Made by a program: the position numbers and the translations under genes
Assembly (NCBI GenBank): GCA_916610825.1
Contig: OU744452.1
Coordinates: 10,892,110 to 10,956,109, forward strand
Direction of reading: 5' to 3'
Length of the DNA stretch: 64,000 bases
From: Haliclystus octoradiatus
Taxonomy: Eukaryota; Cnidaria; Staurozoa; Stauromedusae; Haliclystidae
Shown: positions 50,385-60,932 of the stretch, piece by piece
How the letters are laid out: each line of letters starts with the position of its first letter
Numbering within the stretch: the first letter of the stretch is position 1
Notes under the pieces: model-generated
Told to the model about the DNA's origin: nothing
Databases searched by the model: none
Seen by the model: only the letters and a program-made list of their open reading frames with translations

Positions 50385-50620
50385 AAAGAGACCCAATGGA
50401 TTTCTTGAGAGGAAGTATATCTTCCTAATTAGTTGAGTGGCGAGTTGAAGAGAGACTTGCAAGCGGTGTGCTGTGAAAATTAACTCGATTCGCTCTTTGT
50501 GAGCAGGAAAACTCTTGTGTTGTTTTTGACTGCACACAGCTTGCACGTCTCTCTTCAACTCATCACTCAGCTAATGGGGAATAAATACTTCCTCTCAAGA
50601 AATCCATTGTTTCTCTTTTC
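50385..50620. mobile_element. Hairpin MITE of about 236 bp
   Basis: Arms of about 95 bp (50385-50482 and 50526-50620) are inverted copies with words CAATGGATTTCTTGAGAGG, AGTTGAAGAGAGAC and TGCAAGC. TATAA lies on both sides (50380-50384 and 50621-50625), consistent with a 5-bp target duplication. It sits between the LTR-element tail and the repeated block, apparently inserted into an LTR. Confidence 0.8.
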
Positions 50621-50806
50621 TATAAATTGAATAAAATGTATTATCTGCTTCATTAGAGTTAATAATTCTATTCTAAGATACTCGTAACATTCTGGTAGGC
50701 TACCAAAGTTAAATTTGCACTGTGTTAGTTAGCTGGTGCTCTATATACGTATAGTGTCATCAAGTATGAAATAAAAGACGTATAAAAGCTCTTTACTTGT
50801 CATTCT

Positions 50807-53800
50807 TCACTGTGTTGATGAACATGTTGCTGAAATTGCTGCAACCATGTATTTCCTTGATGCAAATACCAGGTTATCCGTTACAATATTTCGGATGTCA
50901 CCGATGTCGGAGTCCCCATAGTATCGTAACTGCCATACAATGTTATCACTAGAACCGTGCCAACGGATCGCAGATGGTGCACCTTTGTAGCTAAACCCGA
51001 TGTATGCTCTGTCCGGTACAACGAAGGGCGTTTCTAATTCGATAGAATGATTCCCAACAGGAATATGAAAAGGTTGCTTATATATAATTTCAAACTGATC
51101 TGATGCTGCACTTAGTCGTTGTAGAATTAACATGTTGTTTGGGTTACTATCATGAATGTAAAACTGCCAGCCTGTCACCATGGTTTCTTTGGGTATAACT
51201 ACATCAAGTATACTCAAAACATCTGTCCATGTTCCTCCTCTCCCACCATTCACATCACTTTCTATATGACCTATAAACAAATACATAAATCGGTTATATA
51301 TAATATGTTTGTGAATTGGTATTTTTTTGTGCCTTTGTGCCTGACCAATCAATTTTATGCAGCTGCAATCATGGCTGGATAAGACATTATTTAAAAAGAA
51401 GGACGTGGTCCTATCTGCACGTTAGAATATTCCTGCTTCAATTTTTATTTCAGTTAACAACGAAGAGGCTTTTCCAGTATGTTGGTATTTATCATCTTTA
51501 TTGTTACACATATATAATGATCATACAAACCCGAAAGCAAATTTTGCTTGTAAATTAAACTGATAAGATCATATCTTATCACCCTGGAAAGACACATCGC
51601 TATTTCTGTGCTGCGGTTCTAGTCCCTTTGATTACTCATATTATTTCAACGTGAGACTATTTATTACGTTGTCAAAAATATTCCTACGATTTCTTCTTTT
51701 AACGAACATGGCATATTTATATGGCAAGTGTCATCATGAATACAACATTGATGTAACAATGGACTCATTCCCACATCATACACATGTTGTAAACATAAAG
51801 ATAGGAAGATGCTACATTCTAGGACGGGCGTATTCAGATAAGCCCCTTGTAAATAAGCGATATGATGAAACCTATACATCAGATGATCTTCCCCTCTTGT
51901 AAAAACGGGCCCTATAAAAATTAACAAGGAGAGTTGGATAGAGATAAGATTGGCATACTATCATTATCCTATCGCAATTCAAACTTGGACTATGCATGTT
52001 AGGTATTTTATTAGCAAATTGTTGACACGATAAATTCAATAGATGCGGTTAAATCAGACTTACCGAAATATTGAATTGGATTCGGATAATGCTGAAATTA
52101 AAATAAGATGGGATTATAAGGCTCGTTAATGAAGATAACATCATTCAACTGTAAAATCTTTGCCACCTTTTTTGGGAGAGGGTTAGCAATAGATAGAGGT
52201 AGATAAAGATAGTGTATTAAAGACACATAAACAACTATAATATATTGGATTGGTATCAATATAGCAGTTATGATGTAAACACGCAAATTCCGCAAAATGA
52301 AAAGTTACATTTTGTCTCGAAATGAAGAGTAAAAAACTAAAATTTAACAGCAATCGGGTTCTACTCAATGATTCTACTTCCAGATATTTTTATGGAAAAT
52401 TCGAAGAGTTATTAGCGTACATTCGTTTGATTGAGCTCTATTCTATATTAAAATTTGAAAAACCTTAAACATCGATAATATAAGGGCTCTGGTACTGTAG
52501 AACAAGAGCATGCCTTCTCTTTTGCTGCTGAAAAATATTAGTGTTCACAAAGTTCTCCGCATTCCCTGATAGGTGACTACAGTATTACATTTCGATATGT
52601 CTAATTTATTTTTAAAAATATTATTTAAAGAAATGGAAATCATGATTGTACATCGGTATGCTCGTTCAACAACTGTTGTAAATTGGATGGTTAAAGATAT
52701 ATCACAAAATGAAATCTTAGTGTGTGATGGAACATGGAAACAAGTATATGAAAACGTGAAAAGTCTTTTCCATTCGTTTACACTATTAACACAAATTATA
52801 CTTTTCAGGAACTTTGACAACTCCTGGGCGGAATGATGACGGGAAGCCTTGGGAATTCGTCTTATTGTCCTCCGCCTTTTACATTTCAATATATTGATCA
52901 GGCTATCAGAATCATTGATGGAATATCAGGCTGAATGCCCTCCACTGTTTCGTTCATTGTAGTTGAATGATGATAATTGCTTGCTATGCAATGTTTACAA
53001 TTCAAAACTGGCATTGTCTCAGCCATACGCTTTGAGATGAAAAAATCCATTACAATGAGAACAAAGGATCGACTTCTTCCTGTAGTTCGTATTTTCACAC
53101 ACATTTCAGATTTTGAGCGAAAATTCGTTGATTAAATGGTGATCATCGGCAAAGTTATCCTGCAGCTCCCATGAGTTGTGTGACCGACTACAACCTCGCC
53201 ATTTAACAAGATACTCCGTAACTCTTTCTCTCTTTCTCGAACTTAAAATCCCGATGGGTGTAAAATACCGACCCGCTGACTCGCCGACCACACAGACCAG
53301 ATTGATTTAATCTAGAATTTCCGGGTTGACATGACGAATGCTTCACGGCGTTGCACAGAATATTTTGTATGAACTTTTGATTCATATATACGATATTTAT
53401 TATTTCTCTCCAATAAATATGACCGATAAATGCGATATGCTTCATATTTAGTGACCCTCAAAGCATGAATAGGCTAGAACTGAAACTTCCAAGCCATACT
53501 GTATATGATTTAGATGGGAATGTACACACTCGTCCGACGGTCCGTGCAAGTGCAACTTTTGCTTCATTATTTATTACATTGCAAATAAACACGATGTCTG
53601 CTGAAGTCCTGAAGATTTATAAATATTCTTTAATAGGTAAGTTCTCCGTCTAATTAGTTCTTCCAATTTGTTCAGCTCAACAATTCAACTTGGGAAAGCA
53701 TCGACACAATTATGGCACGCACATCAATCCACGTTGTTTTTGTTTCCTAGTAATACATATTTACGAGATGTGCCGATGCAAAGGTCAACAAGGACGATAT

Positions 53801-56800
53801 ACTTGAGCATTTACGGTATAATATTATACGTTGGTACTAAAGTATATAAAGGAAAGAATACAGAAAATTAAGTAAATCACATGTTTTAAAGCTTGAATAA
53901 TTGTTTAAATTTACATGAAATTTACAATCAAGGTTCCACATAACAACAACAGGAATAATAACAATCCACATCTCGTAAATATGTATTTAATACTACGAAA
54001 CAAAAACAACGTGGATTGATGTGCGTGCCACAATTGTGTCGATGCTCTCCCAGTTGAATTGTTGAGCTGAACAAATTGGAAGAATTAATTCGACGGAGAA
54101 CATACCTATTGAAAAAAATTTATAAATCTTCAGTCAGCAGAAAGTTGTTGGTTGTCTGACTTGAATTTTACGAGACTGGCAAGCGTAACGAACTCAACCA
54201 ATATCGATTAATTTTATATATATTTCATGATTTGAATCATCTTATATAATGGTTTTTTGTATGGTCGTTAATTGTGGGAATAAAATTGATGAAGTAGAGG
54301 GTTCTTACTTCAGAGTTCCAGCTGTAATAACTACACAAGGAGAAGCCACTGAGTTACGAACACGCGATAGGAAAGCGGCATGGATTGCTGTCATTAACAG
54401 AAAAGATAATACTGACGAAATTCTGAAATACGATCGAGTATGCTTCAAACATTTTGTTCATGGCAAGTCTGCACAAGAGTGGGATGTTTATAATGTAGAT
54501 TGGGTGCCTACGCTCGAATTAGGTCACTGCAATGTAAGGGCAAAAACTCAAAGCCAACTCACTGCTTCCCACGAACGTGCTGAAAGGGCAAAGGAAAAGC
54601 TGAAGAAGATAACGAGCGCGTTTTGAATGATGAAATTCAGGCAAAATTAAGAAAGCTGGACCAGCCTGGGAAGTCAGTTGGGGAGATATTTGTAATAAGG
54701 AACCAAGATAAACCAGAAACTCAACAGCATCAGTCGAAGTGCACACATACAGGAGAATTTGATTATCTCTACAATAACATCAGCTCTGCTAATCAAATTC
54801 AATTTGATGAAAATTACTTCCAAGGTGATGACAGAAAGGTTTTATTTTATACGGGTCTACCATCCTTTGGAGTTTTGAAGGCTACGTTTGATTTTATCGT
54901 ACCTCATGTCAAAAGAAACAAAATTGCATTACTTCCTTTCCAGGAATTTATAATGGTACTAATCAAGTTAAGACTGAATGTGCCCCATCAAGACCTTGCT
55001 TATCGTTTTGAAGTATCTATAGCTACAGTATCTAGAGTAATGTCTTACTGGATTAATGTGATGGACTTGTGTCTCAGTAGCATGATAAAATGGCCATCTA
55101 GAGAAATCTTATGGAGAACTATGCCTGTATGTTTCAAGGTATCATTTGGGTACGAATTTTCTGTTATCATTGATTGCTTTGAAATTTCTATTGATCGCCC
55201 AACAAATCTTCTGGCCAGGGCCCAGACATTTTCAAATTATAAGCACCACAACACTGCACAGGTGTTGATTGGAATAACCCCTCAAGGAACAATTTCGTTT
55301 GTATCTAGTGCATGGGGAGGCAGAACCTCTGACAAACACCTCACTATAAATTCTGGAATTTTAATGACAATTCTTCTTGGTGATGTTGTCCTCGCAGATA
55401 GAGGTTTCACGATTCATGAAGCTGTTTGGTATCACCAAGGTAGCCTAAATATACCAGCATTTACAAGGGGAAAGGATCAACTAGACCCTGTAGATGATGA
55501 AAATACTAGAGGTATTGCAAATGTTCGCATCCATGTCGAGCGAGTGATAGGTTCGCTTCGGCAGAAGTATACGATACTCCAATCAATTCTTCCCTTGGAC
55601 TACTTGATTTGCGATGAATCAGGGAACAGGAAAGAACCATTACTGGACAAAATCATAAGGATATGTGCGGCTTTGGTAAATTTATGCCCACCCATTGTGC
55701 CTTTTGATTAGTTGTAACAATATTAGCTAATAGTATTATTATGATTGTAGTAATGGAGCAAATTATTATTTTGATATATTTCTGAATTACTTTACTTCTT
55801 TTACGGTATATTCTTTGTTGATTATATTTTATGATCATACATTACTAATTTCATAAGTTGGTGATTAGAATCGCTATTGATTGATACGAAATGCCATAAA
55901 TACATAAAACAATTGAAAAAAGGCAACATAATCTGATTTACAACTTGTGTGTGTTGCTCATGATGGTGAAAGTTAAACGTGATTTTAATGAAAAATTGCA
56001 ATATTAATTTTGTATAAAGAGCATATTCCAATCTACTTGGTTTAGTTTACATTGAGAGTTTCTTGAAAAATGGACCATTTGGCGTTCATGCTTCAGCTGT
56101 ACAAATGTAACTAAACATACTACCTTACAGTCAAAAAAGGGACAAATGTAAATCAGTTTGACGAACATTTTGTTAAAAAACTGTAAGAACACGATTTGTG
56201 AAAATTTAAGAGTTCAATATAAAATCAATATTTACAGAAAAATTTACTTTATTTACATAATTAAGAAATTGTGGGGAACAATTCAAATGATTTTGTTTTG
56301 AGACATTTGAGTAAATGTTGCCTCATTTTTCTGTCATCAAACTGAACCCCTCGAGGATCTACATCTAAATAGAGACACGTTGCGAATGCAATTGCAAATA
56401 CCCCGCAGTCGCTACCATTGCTCTGTTGTTGAACAGGTGCAACAATAAATTGGTGAATGTGAACACAAACAGGAAACTAGTTCCTCCACTTCATCAATAA
56501 TAACGCTGGTAAACAAGCTATCATATAATGATACTTTATTGTCCTTACTCTTCAACGAGCTCACACATACCCAGTGAGACATACCGGTGTGCAATATTTG
56601 GATGAAGACCATTGAAATTATATTAAAGTTTTTAGTTGCACCTAGATGGGGACGTTGAGGTTTTTCCAAAGACTCATTTAACAGACTCATATAAAGTTGC
56701 GACTCATGAATGATGATACCACTTAACCAGCCAGTTTCACATAACAACAAATTGAAATCGTGCTCGTCAAGATTTCCAAGTGAAGCATACTTTTCGCTTT

Positions 56801-59787
56801 TACCAACAGTTAAACCCATAAATTCAATGTCACTGTCATTTTCACTTGATCCTGTTCTTATATTACTTGTTACATTTGATTGATTGGATACTGTTGCCTC
56901 GCATAAGCACCATTTACATGTCCAAGTTGTTTGAAAATTTTTTGGACGGCACTTATACCCCATACATTGTAAATAGAAGTACAATCCATGTTGGCAGCTG
57001 CTGTTATTACATTTTATGACTTTATCGCCCTTTTTGTATTGTTCTTTACAAGAGCATATCTGATGTGGTACGGCAGAGTCAATAATAGATAAAGAAGATT
57101 TTCTAGAATTTTTCCCCTTACTCTTTTTAAATTCGTCAAATTTCCTGCAGTGGGGACAGTACCATGTCTTAGGACATTCGATGTGACAGATGGAAGAATA
57201 CATTCTCGGTGAAATTCCTTGATAGGGCATTCGATGTTGCTGCACTTAACTATATCCTTGTTAGAGATTGTTTGACAATAGCAAATGGAATTACAATCCA
57301 TGTATGTGGGGTACACAGGTTTACGTGTATACCATCTACCTAATATCTCCGGTAAAATACAATTCGCCAAAAAATAGAAATTTTTGGAACTTGCTCCTCC
57401 CAGTGATCGTGATCTTTGAATATGCGTTCTTTTATTATTCTGCTTTTAGTGTTATCAAATCCGAATACCACAAAGTCATTATACAGTTTGTCAGTTGTAA
57501 ATAACTGTTGTTGGACTTGATAATAGTATGAATGGTCCCTCTTTAATGTAAATCTTCCGTCTTCCTTAGCCTCCAGACAGGATGATGCAGATTTGACATA
57601 ACTTTCAAAATCAATCCCTTCTAGACAAAACGGGCATTTGACTTTCCCACAACCTTCCCCACAGCAGTCGCACGAGCAAAAGAAGTCACATGTAGCATGT
57701 ATGAAAGGATAAATTAGATTCACAACAAGTCCACATATTTTTAAAATAAAATTAATGTGACTTTTAGACATATACATTTTGTACGCTGCAATTGCATCTT
57801 TCTCATGAACACATCCATGAATGGTTGCTTCGGTATGGAATTTAAATAAATGAGGGTAACAAATTGTTTTAATCAAGGACTGTGATGGCAGGCAAGGGTT
57901 TGTATGAGCGGCAGATTTGCTCTTTGATGCACCTATACGTCCTGCCCTATGAAGGAAAAATGTGTTTGTGTTTGACTGCAATAAAGTGTCTTCTGCAATT
58001 TTATCAATGTCCTCTTGACTTACAGCAAATTTAACATTTTTGCATGTTTGTAACAGCTCCGGGAAAGAAAGTGCCATAGATTTCTCATCAAAAAGTTCAG
58101 TAATAGTTTGGACATCTCTGCTTGTTGATATGAACGATTCCCCATAATTTTCACTTAAACTTAGGACAACCGAATTGCTTCCACAGGTATGAAGATTTCT
58201 TAGAAATGTATCAATTTCTTCGATGGTCATTGACTGTTTCTCAGATATATTATTTCTAGAAGTTGATGGTGTAGCAGGACCAGTGTCAAGAACCAAATCT
58301 AAATTATCAACTGACTTATCCATGTCAGACTTGAGCTTACGTGCTGATTTGAAAGCAATCTTTTTAATAGGTAAATATTCGACTTGACTGACATACTCTG
58401 GCAATATCCAGCTACATTTTTGAATGCAATTACTTCATTCTGAAAGTTATTTCCAGATAAAACAGTACACTAGCTACATGTGTGCAACACTCACCTAGCC
58501 CTGCCATGCAGGTGCAGTGAGCTGAGGTAATAGTACCATCTTTCTTTCCAATAACCCAACATTTTAAATTGGGATCATATATTCTTTGGGAGTGTCGAAC
58601 GCTACCCAAAACAACATATAAATCGCTAATCAAAATACCTTGCACGCTCTTAATGAAGCCAGAAACCATATGATTATAAGCTTCTAAACTTTTATAGGCT
58701 TTAAATTGTTTACTTGTATAATATGACGACTCTAAAACAAGATAACATAGGAGTTCACACGCCTCAAGTGTAAGTAAACATTCCGGGTCCAGTCGCGTAG
58801 TTGGAATAAGGTAAGGATCAACTTTAATTTCTCGAATCTTTGCAACATATCTAGCTTTAACGTGACTTTCTAATTTTTCAGCATAACTGCATAACATTAC
58901 ATTGGCATATTTTGATTGATTATTCGCCAAAGCACCACCATTAAAATCAAAGTTTTTATCATGTTCATTTCCATCCGCCATTGTGAAATTCTACCGAAAA
59001 CGAAGAAGTCAACCAACATGGCCGCCAATAGATGTGTGACATCACGTGAAAACACTGTATTCGTCATGTCAACCCGGAAATTCTTAAATCAAGATTAGAT
59101 TAAATCAAGCTGGTCTGTGTGGTCGGCGAGTCAGCGGGTCTGTATTTTACACCCACCGTTAAAACTAATACGTATAATCTTTGTTCTTCACCTATCATTT
59201 TATGAAAAATGTAGGCTTTCTATAATGTCATTCTTTTCTTGATTATTACTTGATTGTAATCGGTTTCTGTTGCACTTGCATGAAACATATGAAGAAAAAC
59301 TGAGCGGAATTAAGATAAATGTTACAAATGCTGCCTTGAACAAAAAAAAAACACATCCGCTCTCTATAATAACTCAAACTCTATATACTATTCTCAGTTT
59401 GATTTAGCTTCAACTAACCTGATTTCGTCTCCATATGAAACTAATTCCGTTTGCATCTTCATTCGAATCGGTAATCTTTTCATCGAATAACTCTAATTCC
59501 ATATTAAATAACTCACATTTATTCTTCTTGATTCCATGTTTATAATAATTACATGAGGTACAACTGTTAACCATTTTACATTCAATTACACACGTTAACC
59601 AATAATCAACTACTTTTGTTATAGTATTTTCATCTGGAGGTAAAACTTGACCATCGTATACTTCAAATGCATCAATTACAGTTGATTTACATGGAACACC
59701 AACAGAAATAGCTTGAGTAACACATCCCCGGAGAATTATAAATAAAATAATCCAAATTTGTGGTGTTAACAAAGCATTATATTCCAT
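50807..59787 (-). CDS. Secreted PAN/Apple-domain protein gene; first intron hosts a transposon
   Basis: Three exons join in phase. Exon 1 is 59787-59421 with a signal peptide over about the first 27 residues (IWIILFIILRGCVTQA) and a PAN/Apple-like Cys pattern (WLTCVIECKMVNSCTSCNYY then KCELF). Exon 2 is a 28-nt micro-exon, 52091-52064, flanked by TTTCAG and GTAAGT. Exon 3 starts at 51270 after TTTATAG and encodes a domain I do not recognise, probably a beta-sandwich (TGWQFYIHDSNPNNML, AYIGFSYKGAPSAIRW). The frame runs to a stop at 50807, but everything beyond 50862 is the dispersed BEL-type repeat also present at 38.6 kb, so the last 19 residues look transposon-derived. A donor CTG|GTATTT at 50870 is an alternative exon end. 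The first intron (7.3 kb) contains the 5.9-kb ISL2EU-like element. Role unknown; secretion is inferred from the signal peptide. Confidence 0.75.
53106..53254 (-). pseudogene. Chromodomain fragment cut by the transposon terminus
   Basis: The minus frame reads ILSSRKRERVTEYLVKWRGC then NSWELQDNFADDHHLINEF, a clear chromodomain lacking its first strand. The reading frame continues upstream only into the TIR of the ISL2EU-like element (from 53255), which therefore seems to have truncated it; the sequence on the far side of the element (beyond 59155) does not continue a chromodomain in frame. It ends at a stop soon after. Origin may be a chromoviral integrase tail or a host gene exon. Confidence 0.6.
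53597..54141. repeat. Internal inverted repeat in the left part of the ISL2EU-like element
   Basis: Arms of about 175 bp (53597-53772 and 53968-54141) are inverted copies with words GATTTATAAAT, TTCAGCTCAACAATTCAACT, CACAATTGTG-like and CACATCAATCCACGTTG. The spacer is about 195 bp. It lies between the left TIR and the transposase start and may be a nested MITE or a subterminal structure. Confidence 0.8.
54249..55711 (+). pseudogene. THAP-domain DDE transposase, one frameshift
   Basis: The first ORF (54249-54626) starts with a THAP-like zinc module: CMVVNC, a central AAWIAVINRK, CFKHF and DWVPTLELG, followed by a charged helix (ERAKEKLKK). The second ORF (54623-55711) continues the helix in another frame (NDEIQAKLRKL). 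After a helical region it has the DDE_4 core: IIDCFEISIDRP with the first Asp (residue 184 of this ORF), NYKHHNTAQVLIGITPQGT, WGGRTSDKHLT, LADRGF with the second Asp (259) and HVERVIGSLRQKY with the Glu (306). All three catalytic acids are present. The two frames meet at a one-base shift near 54612, in an A-rich run, so the gene would be intact but for that base. It acts on the TIRs of its own element, by family knowledge. Confidence 0.9.
56261..57370 (-). pseudogene. PHD-PHD-Ulp1 (C48 protease) part of the second ISL2EU-like gene
   Basis: Minus strand. After the tail of the YqaJ domain (CILPEILGRWYTRKP) comes a first PHD-like finger (CNSICYC..., VKCSNIECPIKEFHRECI) whose last Cys pair (TWYCPHC) is in another frame after a shift near 57190. 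A second PHD-like finger follows (ICSCKEQYKKGDKVIKC, CQHGLYFYLQC, WTCKWC). The end is a Ulp1/SENP-like protease: catalytic His in GMSHWVCVS, Asp in VSLYDSLF, then, after a shift near 56448, QQQSNGSDCGVFAI with the Gln and catalytic Cys. The frame closes at 56261. Ulp1-type proteases cleave SUMO or related tags. All three catalytic residues are present but spread over two frames. Confidence 0.85.
57340..58433 (-). pseudogene. YqaJ-like nuclease part of the second ISL2EU-like gene
   Basis: The minus frame opens with CIQKCSWILPEYVSQ, downstream of the SWIM segment and one base out of its frame (shift near 58432). YqaJ family marks are HRAGRIGASKSKSAAH, the HGCVHEKDAIAAY helix with its Glu, HATCDFFCSCDCCGEGC with the metal-binding Asp, and KVKCPF. 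In the family the last motif is usually ExK; here the Glu position is Lys (GKVKCP), so nuclease activity is doubtful. The frame is lost at a run of six T residues near 57374 before CILPEILG. YqaJ proteins are exonucleases related to phage recombination nucleases and are the known companions of ISL2EU transposases. Confidence 0.85.
58430..58981 (-). pseudogene. SWIM zinc-finger N-terminal part of the second ISL2EU-like gene
   Basis: The 183-codon frame starts with an ATG 78 bp inside the right TIR and reads MADGNEHDKNFDFNGGALAN. A middle region (KSLEAYNHMVSGFIKSVQGI) precedes a SWIM finger HCTCMAGLGECCTHVASVL (CxC...CxH). The frame stops two residues after FRM, one base out of phase with the YqaJ segment. 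SWIM upstream of YqaJ is a common arrangement in metazoan repetitive proteins. SWIM fingers bind DNA or protein. Confidence 0.85.
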
Positions 59788-59799
59788 ATTTTGTAGTTG

Positions 59800-59890
59800 T
59801 TGATAAGATCTACTTATATTAATAATACTGTCTGTTTATATATCACAATCTACTTATATTAATAATACTGTCTGTTTATATATCACAATA
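59800..59890 (-). promoter_or_regulatory. TATA-containing promoter of the PAN gene, internally duplicated
   Basis: On the minus strand GATATATAAACAGACAG lies about 47 nt upstream of the PAN ATG, a plausible TATA box. The unit TCTACTTATATTAATAATAC-TGTCTGTTTATATATCACAA occurs twice in tandem (about 59811-59849 and 59850-59889), so there are two TATA-like boxes about 39 bp apart. Confidence 0.5.
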
Positions 59891-60932
59891 TTTCTATATT
59901 TCTATATTTCGATATTTCTGTGTCTGTCCGCGACTTATGTACGTCTTACTGGCAATATAATACGGATAATCCGTTGTCGGGAAATTATGCAAACATTTGT
60001 GTCGAGATAACCGTGTACAGTAACAAATTTGTTGTATGAAAAGTATGGGTCTATGACGTTGTTTTAAAATAATATACTTCATCTGATATTTTATTTGATA
60101 TCCTTGCATTAAAAAATTCAGAGATTTTGAAAAATTTCATAGGTCGATAATCTAGCGGGCAGCCAAATCGAATTCAAATTGAAATCTCCAGAACAAAAAT
60201 ATTTTGCTTTGAATTTGAAAGCTGCGTGTAAATTGTTTGAACACGTGAAACTTGAAACTGAATCAGTTTTATGATAATTAAAACAATACGAAATACTGAA
60301 TTACATTGAATTACCAGTATAACTAGGCCAAACGAAATATTTTTTTGAAATCAAAGAAACGTAAACCTATTTCATGTAGTGTTGATATCAGCAATACATA
60401 TAGCGCGGCACAAACGCTATGAAAATTAAAGAGACTCTAGGTCTTAATTTAATTTATTAATGAAACAAAATGCCGTTCATTACTTTTCTCAAAATCGAGA
60501 TATGAAACATTTCACTTTTAAAAAGGCTATTTTGATATAAAATTTGTGAGAACACTGAGCAAACAATCTGTTTTGAACTGAACAATCTATCGCGGGCATA
60601 AAAACAAATTAACTTACAAGAATTTTCAAAATGACGTTGGCGTTCGACTAATTCGAAAAATATTCAAAGTTCGAAGAGATTATCTGTCTACAGCCTAAAA
60701 TTATAGAGTTTAGAATTAATCAAGGCATTGCACAAAAGTATTTCTATATTTTATTATTTAATATAAAAATATGAATCATTTGGTTTGAGCAGGCAGGCTT
60801 TTATTTTCAGATTTTGCTTCCATAATTAACGAAGAAATTGTAAGCATCGATTAAAATTAAAATTTCATTTTGTTGACTTGCTATAAGAATAAGACACAAT
60901 ATGTTACTACAGTTTCGAGAATAAAAATAGCG
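59863..60932. repeat. Direct repeat, copy 1 (upstream region of the PAN gene)
   Basis: From the AATACTGTCTG at about 59867 to about 60932 the sequence is nearly repeated at 62947-63999. By eye identity is about 95 percent with small indels. It contains no ORF of note. Copy 1 includes the proximal TATA-like box of the PAN gene. Confidence 0.9.

Larger units (their letters stand above)
53255..59155. mobile_element. ISL2EU-like DNA transposon with TIRs, 5.9 kb
   Basis: The left TIR (53255-53339) begins TGGGTGTAAAATACCGACCC and continues through GCTGACTCGCCGACCACAC and TTTCCGGGTTGACATGACG. The right TIR (59059-59155) is its complement with a 12-bp length difference. Inside, two gene sets converge: THAP + DDE transposase on + (54249-55711), and SWIM, YqaJ, PHD and Ulp1 coding pieces on - (58981-56261). 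THAP/DDE plus a YqaJ nuclease is the known content of ISL2EU-group elements. Flanks are CCGA on the left and CCGT on the right; no convincing target duplication longer than CCG is visible. Confidence 0.88.

Noticed and set aside
52573-52836. Plus-strand ORF of 87 codons with VCDGTWKQVY, faintly like the first Asp region of a MULE transposase
   Set aside because: The resemblance is a few residues only; no neighbouring MULE motifs occur and the opposite strand is equally open.
53250-59160. Target-site duplication for the ISL2EU-like element
   Set aside because: Left CCGA and right CCGT share only CCG; too short to claim.
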